Part shown: positions 9,852 through 22,156 of the stretch, one piece after another | Layout: every line of letters starts with the position of its first letter | Position numbering within the stretch: the stretch's first letter is position 1 | Source of the DNA: Campanula takesimana | Lineage: Eukaryota > Streptophyta > Magnoliopsida > Asterales > Campanulaceae | Direction of reading: 5' to 3' | Length of the DNA: 64,000 nt | NCBI GenBank assembly: GCA_026119855.1 | Contig: JAOWBW010000146.1 | Location: 777,547 to 841,546, forward strand | The notes under the pieces: model-generated | Database searches by the model: none | What the model was told of the DNA's origin: nothing | The model's input: the letters and a program-made list of their open reading frames with translations, nothing else | Program-made: the position numbers and the translations under genes

Positions 9852-12782
9852 ATGGGTTCTGGTTTTTCTTTCTTTAAAGGATCAACTCCGGCGCCGGCGG
9901 AGCCTGGTCTCGGCGATTTGCCTGAAAGTGTGGTGGGTTCCGTTCTCTTGAATTTAGACCCACAAGAGATCTGTAGACTTGCTGCTCTTAATCGTGCTTT
10001 TCGCGGTGCGTCGTCGGCGGATTTCGTCTGGGAGTCAAAGTTGCCGGAGAATTATGAGAACTTTATCTCGAGAGTTTTTCAGGAATTTCCTTCTAATTTG
10101 TGCAAAAGAGATATTTATGCTAGGCTCTCCATACCCAATTTGTTCGATGGTGGTAATAAGGTGAGAAATTCATTTCACGGCGGTATTGGCGTTTACTTAT
10201 TTGTGTTTTTTTTTTTTCAGTTGATATTTGAAATTAAATTTAATTCTATATGGGTATAATATTAGATAATTTTCGTTAATGATTTTTTATTCTTACACGA
10301 AAAAAAAAAAAAAAAAAAAAAAGGAAATCGATGCCAATTCTTTCGAAATATGGGATTTTATAGTACCTTTCTGTTGAATTTTTTTGAAGAAGTTGAATTA
10401 TTTTGAATTTTTATCCCTAGTAATTTGGTAATCAATGATCAGAAACACAGTTAAATGAAATTGTGTACTTGAACATTTTTGGGATGGTATGTGGAATTAT
10501 TGCAGATGGGCTCTTAGGTTTTGATGCTAATAAAATATTCTTTGTTGCAGAAAGTTTTGATTTCCTATATGGATTTGTTGCAGATGGGCTCTTAGGTTTT
10601 GATGATAATTTCCGGAGAATTATGAGAACAGTATTCTTTTTCTAGTTTTATTGATTTCCTATATGGATTTGTTGCAGAAAGTTTGGCTGGATAAGGGTAC
10701 AGGGAAGGCTTGTTTATCCATCTCTTCGAATGGATTGGCCATAAACGGCATTGATGACCGGAGATACTGGAGTCGAATTCCTACTGATGAATCTAGGTGA
10801 GCATATTGGAAAATATCTCCTTTTTTATATTGCAAGCCAATCTTTTGTAGTAGTATATTGATTGACAATTCTATTTTAGATGTGATCAAAATCACTGCTC
10901 GTGGCATTTCTTGGTCAAAATCCTCCCTAAGTACTCCCTTCGTACCATTTAAAGCTTCACCATTTTGGTGATGGCACAAATTAAGGAAATGGACGAGTGT
11001 AAGAAGGGTTGTCAGAGGGAAGAAGTTAGTGGGTATGACGTATGTGAGGAAGAAGTGAGTGGGTATGACAAGTGGGGCCTAATTTTTTACGATTTTAGGA
11101 AATTATGAAGCTTTTAACGGGACACCCATTTGGGTAAAAGGTGAAGCTTCAAATGGGACGGAGGGAGTATGTATTTTGGCTTTCCAGATTGTCATTTTTG
11201 TCATGTGGTTTTGGGGCTTAAATTGTTGAAATACGTCAAAGTTTAATTGCTGGTTTCAATTCAAGATTCCCCGTAACTACTTCTGATTTCCGCATCTCTT
11301 ATAAGAGATCTGGTGTAACTTATCATAAACAAAAGCATAAACAATAATGAGCATTGGATTCACTTATCAAAGGAAAAAAAGAAACGACAACTTTTTTTTC
11401 CGACCCCAACATGTTTGAAATAGTTTATAAAATGCATGATTGGGGGCAAAAGGAGTTAAACATCTGTCAGTAGAACAGCTGCACACATACATATTGTTAG
11501 GACCTAAATGTTGCTTGGTGAATTATTTTCTAGTAGTTGGATCTTTTGAACAGACTTGAACATCTTTCTCCGTCCATGAATATGTTTTGTACATTTGCGT
11601 TGAGGTTGACAAGACATCACGATGAGGATTTTTTTTTATTATTATTTGTTTTAACGGGACTATGAAGGATCCCTCCGTCCCATAATGGTAGTCCCCTTTA
11701 CTATTCAAACATATAAACACCACAATTTCATTTCCATCTCTATCCTCCTCTATTATTCATCCTCCCCTCATCCTATCTCTTTCTCAACCCCATCCTTAGT
11801 TATCACAAGGGCAATTATGAAAGTTCAATAAATTTAACCACCCAATTATGAAATGGGACAAACAAAAATGGTAAGTGGGACCATCTTTCCGGGACGGAAG
11901 GAGTATTACATTTAGAAACCATCTGCATAATGATATCAAAGTATGTTAATAATTGTTGTGCACGTGTGTTTCTTATTCATTTTCGTGGAAATGAGAGTAC
12001 CTTGTACTTATTATGTATGTTTAGTTGATGATTGATTATATTTAAAAAAAAAAAAAAAATGGACCCCATCTTCCTTTTATTAGCTGTAATAATGTGTTGA
12101 ACATGGGAATAAGTTGTTCGAAATGACAATATAATTTTTGACACCTCATTTCCAAGAAAGGGAAATAAGTAAACTAATGATGGATTATTGATTTCTTTTG
12201 TCTTCTTACATGTTTTCTGTGCCTAAATCTTAATTAAATGCATATCTAGACATTGCTGGTGTGATTTATTTTTGTAATAATTAAAGCGTGTTATTTTTTA
12301 TTTTATTTTTGTATCAAAAAAGTGTATGGGTATACTATTTTGGAGCTCTTGTTTTTTAATACAGATTCAGTTCCGTTGCATTCCTCCAACAAATCTGGTG
12401 GTTTGAAGTTGATGGTGAGGTTGAATTCCCATTCCCAGCAGGGAAATACAGCCTATTCTTCAGGCTCCAATTGGGCAAGGCGTACAAACGATTCGGTCGT
12501 AGGGTCTGCAACACGGAGCACATCCATGGTTGGGATATCAAGCCAGCACGATTTCAGCTATCCACATCGGACGGCCAGCAAGCAATATCTCAGTGTTACT
12601 TGACTGAGCCAGGGAAATGGAACCTTCATCATGTGGGAGACTTTGTTGTGGAGAAATCGAGCTTGAATACGAAGATCAAGTTTTCGATGACCCAGATTGA
12701 TTGCACGCACACTAAAGGCGGTCTGTGCTTGGATTCAGTATTTATTTATCCAAGTGAGGTTAAAGCGTGTTTAAATTGCTAA
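9852..12782 (+). CDS. F-box protein with PP2 lectin-like domain
   Basis: Exons 9852-10160, 10678-10796 and 12365-12782; all introns GT-AG, frame closed, 281 aa. It resembles the Arabidopsis PP2-A13 group. Residues about 21-66 form an F-box (GDLPESVVGSVLLNLDP, then EICRLAALNRAF, then SSADFVWESKLP), which binds SKP1 in SCF ubiquitin ligases. Residues from about 104 form the phloem-protein-2 domain: KVWLDKGTGKACLSISS, GIDDRRYWSRIPTDESR, IWWFEVDGEV, YSLFFRLQLG, RRVCNTEHIHGWDIKP and MTQIDCTHTKGGLCLDSV. It would recruit unknown, possibly glycosylated targets. I start at MGSGFSFFKG; an upstream in-frame non-ATG extension is not needed. Length fits the family (about 290 aa). Intron 1 holds duplicated splice-acceptor blocks; intron 2 holds two MITEs. 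The partner specificity is not visible. Confidence 0.93.
10932..11169. mobile_element. Stowaway-type MITE in PP2 gene intron 2
   Basis: TACTCCCTTCGTACCATTTA at the left and the inverted CAAATGGGACGGAGGGAGTA at the right. GCTTCACC/GGTGAAGC are inside the arms. It lies wholly within intron 2. Confidence 0.85.
11669..11905. mobile_element. Stowaway-type MITE in PP2 gene intron 2
   Basis: CCCTCCGTCCCATAATGGTA at the left (the leading TACT is degenerate to GAT). TCTTTCCGGGACGGAAGGAGTA is at the right. The second MITE of the same intron; the interior differs from the first. Confidence 0.75.
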
Positions 12783-13422
12783 TTACCTTTTGGAAATTGT
12801 ATAAAATAGAGGGTGGTACAGAAGTAGAGCAATGAACTAAGAAGTTGTTCGAAAGCGTGATCTTGTTTTTTATTTGAGCAACGCGAAATGTATATGAAAG
12901 GAATTCATCTATGATGCATTCCTCTTTAAATTGCACTCGTAAATTTGTAATTCTTGGCTAACGAGCCGTCACCTGTTCGTCAGTCACTAACGTCACTTCG
13001 TCAGTTAAAATTGTTCGTCCGTCACTTAACTGTCTCTTCGTCCGTCACTTAAAACCTCAATAACTATCGATTTAGTTAATAATATGGCAGTATTAAAGCC
13101 CTAAAACCCGGAAAAACTGGGTATTTATGATAGTTTGTACCAGACAGCAGGAGAATTGAACTAAAAAGATACAAGATTCTTCAAAACTTAGGCTGGGTAC
13201 AAAATTGCCAAACCAATACACCAGCTTAAACCCATGCTTGTAAATACTACTAGTACATTCCAAACTGGAAATGTCAGGGCTGACAACTTCTGACAATCCA
13301 CAAAAATTGCTTCAGAGTCAATTAGCTTATAAGTAGAACAAAAGTTTGTTTCATCGTTAATAAAATTGAGTGCATGCATTATGGTAAACAATTACATCGA
13401 CGGAGAACTAGAAGAGTGGCGT
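12783..13422. other. Convergent intergenic region with GTCACT minisatellite
   Basis: Separates the 3' ends of the PP2 and RRP36 genes. 12965-13055 carries repeated CGTC(A/C)GTCACT motifs, about four copies. Both 3' UTRs must lie here, but I cannot place poly(A) sites. Confidence 0.6.
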
Positions 13423-16400
13423 CTATTGCTCCTTATCATTGGAACGACGATATGGCATGAATCTACGGTCCTTGGCAGCATTCTTCTTTCTTCTTTTCTC
13501 AATGAATGAATCAAGCTTGCCAGATGCCTGAAATTAATACAAGGAAACTTGGTTATGCACTGAAAAGAGGAGCACGCAGAATAAGTAGTAGCTGGTCACA
13601 AGGACAAAAGAGTAAATATGATGGGTGTACCTTGAGATCCTCGTATTTGTCAATAAGCTTTTTCTTCTTGATTTCAGCTGGCATAAAATTTGAACCCATT
13701 AGGAACCAGTAAAGACTACTTAAAAAGAGTCCGTTTTCAGATACGCTTGGAAGATGTCCCTATCACATTCGGGTGGTTCTTTAGATCGAGACTATAACAT
13801 GACAAGGCTCTTTATTTATATACTCTGTCCCAAAATGAATGTCCGAAATTTCATTTTGGACAGAGGTAGTAAATACTTGTTGCATTCAATGTCAAGGGTT
13901 CATGATGCTTTTATAGGATGTTCTACTTAGAGGAGTCCACTTTCACATACTATGCCTTAAATCTCTATAACCTTTCACCTTCTTTAGCCCCAAATGTGGT
14001 AAAAGCATCTCGTGTATAATTGGTGATGGGAGGAGTAAATAAATGGTACTGCTGATAAAGAAAGATAAAATTTAAAAAAAAAAAAAAAACGACGTATCAG
14101 CTAACATCACAAATACACCCTCCAGAGAGCCTATTACTCATTCAGGTATGTTTCATTTCTGTTCTCCACTCATTTTCATCTGGTTCAGTACGGAGATTGA
14201 AGGGGAGGGCATGATGAGACAAGTTCTTCAGGAAAAATAACAGTATATCTTGCCACAAAAGACATACATACTGGGATCGTAAAAAAATGATTTGCCGGTA
14301 AGAACGTTGATTTTTCAATTTATCATCATTTGAAAAAAACACTGTTAAAAAAAATAATTGGATATTTCACAAAAAAAATAAAAAAAAAAAAAAAATTAAG
14401 TTTTTACCCACTGTGTAAGAGCATCCACAATGATAAAAGCTTTTTTGTGATCCCGTCGCATCATTATCAAGTAAAAGCCTAAAAATATCAAGCATTTCTT
14501 CACAATGGTAAAACTCCTCTCTCAACTCTTTTATGGGTCTCACATTTGCATAGAAAATTGGTGACATTAATGAGAAACTAAAAGTAAATAGAAGACATCA
14601 AACCCGTAACAGAAAAATACTAAAAAGGATCAGCTGGCAACTAAAGAGTTTTCATGTGCCTGCTCAATTTTCCTTGTTTGCCCCATCATATCATGGAGCA
14701 GAAACCAGACCAGACAGAATGAACCAGAAGTATACGACGATAATGCCCATCGTTTGCAATAGAGGTTGTGTGTGTGAGAAAAAGTGAGAGAGAGAGTACA
14801 TTTCTTCAAATAATATGGCTGTTTTCCTTGTTTTGCCGCTTCCCTTTCTTTCTTCTTGTGCTCAGTCAGAATATCTTTCTCGGTGCGTTTGTTTGATACT
14901 GACTTCAATTGCTTGTCCTAGGATGCAGCACCAGGTAGAAAATTCAAATAAAAAAACACGCCACATACATCAACACGGAGATAAAACTAAAAGTATGAAA
15001 AACAAATGTGAATTATATATATTCAGTATAACATCTGTTCAATTAGAGTAACAACTTACGACCCAGGCTAGACGATCTTTCAGTCCAGCAATCACTTGTG
15101 GATCATTTGAATTTTTCATCATTTTCTTCACATCCTGTCAAGAGAAAGGAATATCAATAACCAAGGAGTGTCTTCCCAACATGAGAAGCACAGATTCGGA
15201 ACATATTGTCACAATCACTTCGATTTTCTCAAACATACCTCCCTTTCAGCAGGAAGTTCACTCTCATATAGGAAATTATATCTCTTCTGGAACCTACAGA
15301 GTCCAAAAATAGGTTTTAATATACAAAAATGCTTCTGTATACAGAAGATGTGACTTATGGAAGTTAGAATGCCTGCACAAAATCAAGGTACTACTCCCTC
15401 CGTCCCAAAATGATCTTCACACTTTTTTCGCTATTACTACGAAGTAATTTTGAGCAATAATTTTAGGTTGATTTAATTATACTAATGAAAATCTAAAACT
15501 TTTTATTGATACACCATTAGTAATACTATCAATAACAAGTTTTAGATTTTTATTTGGATAACTAAATAAACCTAAAATTACTGCTAAAAGTTCTTTCGTA
15601 GTAATGGCGAAATAGTGTGAAGGCGTTTCGGGACGGAGGGAGTATAAGTCTAGAAAGTAGTTTGCACTGAGAAATTAAGAAGAATCGAGACCAATACTGA
15701 AGAAAAAGTGTAAAGAAACCAAGCATTTTAGATTTTAAAAAGAGCACGCTGATTGGGGTAAAGCTTGCTGGCAAATACATATATGCACCAAAGCACAAAT
15801 AACAGAAACATGGAGAGAGATAGAGTCTCACCCTTCGACATCAAGGTTGCCACATAGTGACTCGAAACGAGGGTCACGTACTACCTGACAAAAAAAACAT
15901 AAAGTTAAAAAGATGCAACTCATCTTTATCCTTATTTTTCATCGATAATAAGGCACATGAAACAGATATCAAAAGCTACACCTGACCGAACAATATCGAT
16001 AACTCAATTTCAGCTGAAAGTAAGCAAGCCTATGTAAAGATTTACATACATTAATGTTCCATCAACAAACGAGTTTGTACCTTAAAATCGAAGTGTGAAC
16101 AATATGAAAACGAAACAGGTGGCTATCTTAGGTACAGAAATAGAAAAAGGATAAACCATCAAGCGCATCATATATACACAGGTAAACTAATATAGTTATT
16201 AAGTTATGGTCTGTCACAAGCAGAATTTCCTTACTTTCATCGAAATTATACACGTGTAAATAACTCACCCGTTTAGGGACTTGAATGACTTCTCTAAATC
16301 TGCCAATTGGTTTCTTGCTACTAATCTCCATCGGCCTTCAAGCAATACAAAAATAGATTATAGCACATCCTACTAAACAAATACACAAGAAGTAAGTGAC

Positions 16401-17842
16401 TTCCACAGATGTAACATACCTGTTCTTGTTCTCTCGACCACCCTTCTTCTCAAGTTTTGGCTTCTGGTAAACTGTGAGGGACCCATCAGAGCGTGCTTTC
16501 TGCAGCTCCTCAAATGTAACATTAGCGAGCTCCCTCTCTATTTCTTCCTCCTGCCCAAATTACATATTGAAAGTATATATTACAAGTAAACACCACAAAA
16601 TTTTGACTATTAGGTATTCAACACACACACACCGAGATACACATGCAAGTAGAATTTTCGATATAAGGAATAAAAATAGCACATGAGTACTACAAATGGG
16701 GGATCTTATCCTCAGCCCTAATCATGTGCTTTACTCCTAGAGGCTGCTAACAGAGGTCTGCTAATCCTGAAAATGCCCTCACCATAGCTTATAGATCTGT
16801 ATATGTATTACCCTACAGTTTCATTTTATTCCAGTTAACTCATTAAATCCAGCATAAGAATCTCCTACCAACTGATTTGGGATAGTTTCAGTATGAACTT
16901 ATTAAACGATTTCAATGCATCAGTTTCCCAAATAACTTCATGAAACCCTCAGCTTCAGGCTAACTTGATCCCTCTAGTGGCTGCCATCAATCCCATCATT
17001 GATAAAACGATGATGAAAGTATAAACTCGTTGAGTATCCTGCTAGCCATTCTCTATACTCTCCTCACACCCCCCCCCCACAATGTATATGACCATTCTCT
17101 AAGACTCTCAACACTTCTGCTCGCAATCAATTTGATCCACTATTTCAAAGGAAGAGTTCAGATTGATGTAATTATCTTTTTAACAGAATCCCAAAAGAAG
17201 ACAATATTCTTAGACATCTTATTGATTTCACTAATCAAAGTTTTCATATTATCGACCCACCCTTAAGCACATTCATATTACTGCATTCCCACTTTTGCCA
17301 AAAAGTGAAAACAAGCATTATAACTTCATGAAAACCTAGGCTTCAGCCTAACTTGATGGCTCTAATGGCTGCCATCAATTACATCACTGATACATTGATG
17401 ACCAAAGCATAAACTCTCTGTACTCCCCCTCCTCACCCACCCACCCACAAAATAAAAAAAAAATGCATTCACAAGTTTGCCAGAAAGCGAAATTTTATCT
17501 TTTAGAGAATGAGAATATTCTTCTCTCTCAAAAATTATCTCAGCTGGAAAGAGATATAGCCCTGAGGCTAGGAAAAAAAAGAACGATTGAATCCATTATT
17601 CCCACTGAATTACCACCCCCTACAAGCCACAGGATTGAGATTTGGAGGGAGCAAAATTTTTAGGAATTCAACAACTCACACAAACTGAACCACAGGATTG
17701 AGATTTGAGCCAAGCAAAATGTTGGAAATTCAACAACTAACACAAAAATAATTGCGGAACTTACTTCTTCTTCGGAGGAAGATTCCTCTTCTTCGAATTT
17801 GATTTTGCTTGAAGTTGGGATGTCAATATTAGGTTTCTTCAT
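13423..17842 (-). CDS. RRP36: rRNA biogenesis protein RRP36 homologue
   Basis: Nine exons on the minus strand: 17842-17765, 16550-16420, 16335-16269, 15884-15832, 15293-15239, 15134-15060, 14917-14800, 13677-13631 and 13527-13423. All junctions are GT-AG, phases agree, and the frame closes at 242 aa. The first in-frame ATG gives MKKPNIDIPTSS. An acidic stretch (about residues 17-29, EEEESSSEEEEEEIE) precedes the conserved RRP36/DUF947 domain: KKPIGRFREVIQVPKR, VVRDPRFESLCGNLD, RYNFLYESELPAERE, DRLAWVDKQLKS and KQGKQPYYLKKSEIKKK. The lysine/arginine-rich tail ends RRFMPYRRSNDKEQ. RRP36 proteins act in the nucleolus in the SSU processome, in early pre-rRNA cleavages. A non-autonomous hAT starts 264 bp upstream of the ATG. 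MITEs occupy introns 4 and 8. Confidence 0.93.
13819..13872. repeat. Minimal Stowaway-like hairpin
   Basis: TACTCTGTCCCAAAATGAAT and the inverted TTTCATTTTGGACAGAGGTAGTA are separated by only a few bases. It looks like a MITE reduced to its two terminal repeats. It lies in the eighth intron of the RRP36 gene. Confidence 0.7.
15392..15644. mobile_element. Stowaway-type MITE in RRP36 intron 4
   Basis: TACTCCCTCCGTCCCAAAAT at the left, TTTCGGGACGGAGGGAGTA at the right. The arms carry GTTTTAGATTTTTAT / AAAATCTAAAACTTTTT. About 250 bp, non-coding. Confidence 0.88.
16938..17422. repeat. Direct duplications within RRP36 intron 1
   Basis: A block of about 90 bp around CTAACTTGATCCCTCTAGTG and GGCTGCCATCAATCCCATCA (16950-17030) recurs diverged at 17335-17420 (CTAACTTGATGGCTCTAATG, GGCTGCCATCAATTACATCA). 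Another pair of about 65 bp, CCACAGGATTGAGATTTG, is at 17628 and 17692. Non-coding intron duplications. Confidence 0.7.
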
Positions 17843-18105
17843 TTCAAAAATCAAACGAACTCACCTACAATTCGGCAACCAATTCATCAAATAAAAGCTT
17901 CAATTCAAATTAAACCTTTCCTCAAACTCATAGTTGCTTTAGGTCTGAAATAAAAACAAGGGTTTACATAAACAAGGTTAATTCCAAATCGATTCAATAC
18001 GAAGAATAAACCTGCTCAAGATTTTGATGCACAAAACCTCAGACGAGAAGCCGGTTATCTTTGTGCGTGTGCGGGCGCTACAACACGGCCGGAGGGAGCT
18101 TTGAT

Positions 18106-19201
18106 TAGAGCCGTCAATTCGGGACAACGGGACGAGACGGGACAAAACTATGATGTCCCGCCAAATATACGGGACGGGACCAATTTATCGCGGGACGTAA
18201 ATACCCCGTCCCATCCCAAATCACCTCGGGACGCGGGACAATTCGGGACAAAGACGGGATAGGTTGATGTGATAAACATAGCCGATTATACAAAAGGAAA
18301 AGCACAAAAGGGCTGCAATGCCCACCAAACTAATCTTCAAAATCCATTATAGTAGAACTACCTTACATAACCTCAGACTTCTAACATCTTTATAGTCGAA
18401 AAATGACAATCATTCCTTTGTAAATCATAGGAAATACAGTCAGAGACCAGAAAGTTTGTTCAAAAGAAAAAAATAAAAGGAAGGCAGCAAAGCAACAGCA
18501 AGGCAGCAACAGCAGCACTATCCCATAACTACAATGCATAGATAATTATTGACTGATAAATCATGTAAACTAAACCAAGAAATTTTCAACAACAAGATTT
18601 TTGGGGATAGCACATACAAAATGAGGAAACCACTGAAAGTGACTAACCAATTCTTTCATAATTAAGACTTAAGAGGTACAGAGGAGAGGAGAGGAGAGGA
18701 GAGGACCTGACCTGACCTGCTGGAGAAAAGAAGAGGGAGTGCGGCGGCAGATTGCGGACTGGTAATCGCCGTTGGTCGCCGTGTTTCATCCTCTTATCGC
18801 CTAGTCGGCCGTCGCCGTCGGTGTGGGAGAAGAGAGTGCGGCGGCGGATTGAGAGTAGTCGACTAGTGTAGTCGTCGCCGGTCGGCGGGCTAGGTAGGGT
18901 TAGATGAGGGATGAATTGAACGGGGTGCGATTGTGAATGTGTGAATACTGAATGTGTGATTTGATTTGGGAATTGGGTTTCAAACTTGGGCCGGCTTGGG
19001 TTTTTTTATTGGGCTTGGCGATTGGGCTGCTGTGCTGGGCTAGGTTTTAAAAAATGCGGGACGTCCCGTCCCGTCCCATCCCGTTTTGTCCCGCGTCCCA
19101 TACAGGACGTCCCGAATAGTCCCGTATTTTTTCGGGATGAGAATATATTGTCCCGTCCCGTCCCATATATATAGCGGGACGGTCCCGAATTGACGGCTCT
19201 A
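18106..19201. mobile_element. Non-autonomous hAT element, family A
   Basis: TAGAGCCGTCAATTCGGGAC at 18106 and the inverted GTCCCGAATTGACGGCTCTA ending at 19201. Subterminal regions are packed with GGGAC/GTCCC motifs, typical of transposase-binding arrays. Flanking 8-mers GCTTTGAT and GCTTTACG agree in only five positions, so the target duplication is decayed. The interior has a GGAGA microsatellite (about 18677-18703) and a GC-rich CGGCGGATTG-type stretch that may be an old promoter/UTR. No transposase. Confidence 0.85.
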
Positions 19202-19569
19202 GCTTTACGAGTATAGATTTCCAGATTACAAGGAGCCCAAACCTTACAGTACTCATCAAAACTGAAAAGCCCACATATCTTGAGTTTTGGGCTAATATTG
19301 AATTATGAGGCTTCAGAATCTAGTCAATGACCATTTTTTCAAAAGGCCTTGGAGTAATTATTTTGTTTACTAGTCACAATACCACAAACATAACATGTGC
19401 ATTTAACTTAATTTTAATTTAAAGTATAATTATATAAAATTAATTTTCATTTATAAATAGTTATTCATACTTTTTTAATAGGTATGGTTATTTGTACTTG
19501 ATTTTTTTTTACAAGTAAATACAATAAATACATGATTACTTAAACTTAAGGAGTAATTTTGTATCGCCT
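19202..19569. other. Intergenic, no gene seen
   Basis: AT-rich flank beyond the hAT, probably the original upstream region of the RRP36 gene (continues from 18105). No bounded element recognised. Confidence 0.5.
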
Positions 19570-19830
19570 CTGTTGGGAAAATACCTTTTAATATTTGGGG
19601 AAAGTCTGGGCTAGGCAAGACAACAATGAAAAGTAATTCCTTGAACTTTGAAAGCTGCACGCCCGAACGTGTAGGAGGGAAAACCAGTTCTCAGAAGCAA
19701 CAGGTGCAGGGACGTGCTAAGTAAGCTACACGACCGTGCCTGCAGGGTCATCAGAGGCGGTCCAGTTTGAGACTGGCAGCACGGGCAAGCAAAGTTGAGT
19801 GCACGGCCGTGCAGGTCAATTGGACCGGCT
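19570..19830. repeat. Retroelement relic with paired dyads
   Basis: Begins TGTTGGGAAAATACC, like a Copia LTR start, but I find no second LTR. Four dyad-like 12-mers start at 19706 (GCAGGGACGTGC), 19728 (ACACGACCGTGC), 19779 (GCACGGGCAAGC) and 19801 (GCACGGCCGTGC). The offsets are 22, 51 and 22 bp. The same spacing rule is seen in the Copia leader at 32143-32439. Confidence 0.5.
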
Positions 19831-19954
19831 ATTGGGCCTAGGCGTCGGCTGATGTGTTTGCTGGTTTAATTAGTTCCTTTTTGGAATAATGATTATTATT
19901 TCCTCTTGAGATTATGGCTAGGGATTGAAAGTATAAATAGGCCAGCTTTCCTTA

Positions 19955-20340
19955 ACCTAAGGCCTCTTGGCCCAATGGTATCCGGGTGTGGGTGTGGGTG
20001 TAAGGCCTCCACATAGTGGGGGTCGTAGGTTTGACTCCCTGTGGGAGCAAAGTGGAGAACCTTTATCGTTTGCCCCTCTGAGGGCAGCTGGAGGCATCTA
20101 CAAGTGATCATTCAGATGGCGTGAGATGTTTATGGCAAGATGACTACCAGATGGCGCGGGACGTCTATGAAAGATTTCTGGTGAGGTAGTTTCATTCGCT
20201 GTAATAGATTTCAATGTGGTGAAACTCTATAGGAATTTGTACTAGACTAGGCAATAGATCTGTAATAGAGTTAAAAGGAGTTTGTAACACGATTGCAATT
20301 GCCTTAAATAAATGATATGTAACTAGCTTGTCAAAAAAAA
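19955..20340 (+). repeat. Possible tRNA-derived SINE
   Basis: TTGGCCCAATGGTATCC resembles a pol III A box. GTAGGTTTGACTCCC, about 50 bp later, resembles a B box. The stretch ends in an A-run (TGTCAAAAAAAATT). No clear target duplication, and the body is longer than most plant SINEs. Tentative. Confidence 0.35.
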
Positions 20341-20945
20341 TTAGAGATCTATAATTCAACATATATAGTTTGCACAGTGATGAATTTTGTGATAAAAATC
20401 CGTGCACTAAATTAGTGTGATCTTGTATTGTGATTGACAGTTGATAATAATATTCTCTTATCCGCCTGTGAACGTAATAAAGTTGATAAACAACATAAAA
20501 TTCTTGTGTTTGAGATTATTCTATAAGTATATGATATATTCTATCACGAGGAATACCAATTTGAGAGAATTCACGGTTTTCATGGTTTTTGCACGGGTCT
20601 ACGATTCACGGTTTGCGAGTCTCAAGGGTCGCAGGTTTACGGGTCTGGAACCGCAGGATCACAATTTTGGAAGGATAAACCCAAAATCGAACCGCCTAAG
20701 CGATGGGATGGGTCCAACGGTTCATGCCATGAACCGTATCCAGGATTCACGGTGAGGGGGGTCAAAAAATCATATTAAAAAAATTAAGAAATCACACTAT
20801 TAAAAATCAAAATAAAATACTCACATATAAAGCCTTTTTTTTTCACATGAGTTTTCAAATTTCGATGATATAATAAGAAAAGTGTTACACAAATGTTAGG
20901 CTCTTGAACTTGAGGCTCTTGAGAATTAGGCACTTCAAAATTTGG
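20341..20945. other. Intergenic with GGGTCT/ACGGTTT-rich relic
   Basis: 20565-20755 is rich in CACGGTTT, CGGGTCT and GAACCG motifs, like the subterminal parts of hAT elements. Termini are not definable. No gene. Confidence 0.4.
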
Positions 20946-21400
20946 TTTTTTTTTTTTTTTTTTTTTTTTGAAAGAAAATATTGCATTAACTAAACACAGT
21001 TAGTACAACGGGTGAGATAGCCGGCCACAGAGATAGAGGCTCATCCCAAACGATTGGCGTACTATGCAATAAAGCATTCCTAAACACACTAGTTGCAGCA
21101 TCATTTGTGGCTCACTTGACCAACTTAAGGGAAAAGGTTATAAACAACCGAAAAAGATTAATGCAATAATATCACCATACTCCTGAGGTGAAGACACGAG
21201 AGTTATCAACTTCAAAAATAACTTGCTGCAATCCCAAGGAGATGGCCCATTGTATAGAGTGCAGCAAACTTAATGCTTCTCCTTCGTCCACATGCAGAAC
21301 ACCACATGTAACCTCAGCCCTAACCTTGATAAAAAATTTAAAAAAAAAGACGTTTTCATCTCTGAGAATGCACCCTTAACCAGTCTTTTGTTCACCAACG
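20946..21400 (-). mobile_element. 5'-truncated LINE remnant (RNase H tail)
   Basis: Read on the minus strand, 21310-21188 encodes GVLHVDEGEALSLLHSIQWA and LGLQQVIFEVDNS. This matches the RVT_3 RNase-H-like domain at the end of plant L1-type LINE ORF2. Further 3', decayed text resembling KLVKWATNDAATSVFRNAL precedes a long T-run (20946-20971) on the plus strand. That is the poly(A) tail of a minus-strand insertion. Frame breaks occur. Confidence 0.65.
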
Positions 21401-22156
21401 AAAAAATTGAATTTTGAGAATTAGATTTTTTTCTTCAATGTTAAATATGCAGAATTACAAATACAAACTGAATCGAAGTACTAAAAATAAATCACAGCTT
21501 AATTTCGTAGCCGGTGAAACAATCAAGCATCCCCAACATGATTAAAGCAATACAAGTAAAAAAATCAAGAAAAACCCATTAAATATAATAAAGAATCAAC
21601 ACAGAATCACAGCTTAATTTCGTCAGATCGACAACAATATGTTCTACTTCTACTTAGAACAGAGATATCCAAGAATCCAAGTGGGAACCATCAGACACAA
21701 CTACATTAGTATACTTCAATAAGAAATCAATGAAATTAAACAAAGAAAACGAATTTCCGATTATAAAAAGGTTGAAACCAGAAACCCTATTTTTTTTGGA
21801 AAATTTAGAGATTTTAGTTGAGACTTTAGATTAGAGACATAGGAGAGAAAAAGTACCTGTTAGAAGTTAGAAGAAGTAAAGATCGTTGCTCCGGCCTCCG
21901 TGGTTCGCCGCTGCGTTGAGAACTGAGAAGCGAGTCCGTTTCTCTCCTACCCTCGCTCGTCGTCGAAATCGCTGGACTCCACAAAAAAAGAGGAGTTGAA
22001 ATCCTAGTGTAAATTTTGAGTTTATATATTTAAGGGTTAGTTTAAATTTTAAGGGGGATTAACTGAAAATTTTAGGGGGTCAAACTAATAATCTGCAGAA
22101 AATTTGAAGGGGTGGAAGTGGTATAAAGGGGAAAGTCAGGGCGGTCAACTGACGAC
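21401..22156. other. Intergenic, nothing firm
   Basis: No gene model. GC-rich 21880-21985 (CTCCGGCCTCCGTGGTTCGC) could be a decayed 5' UTR. GGGGGTCAAAC text at 22060-22150 may be TE-derived. Confidence 0.4.

Noticed and set aside
19955..20030. tRNA gene
   Set aside because: A- and B-box-like words but no cloverleaf could be folded; listed only as a possible SINE.
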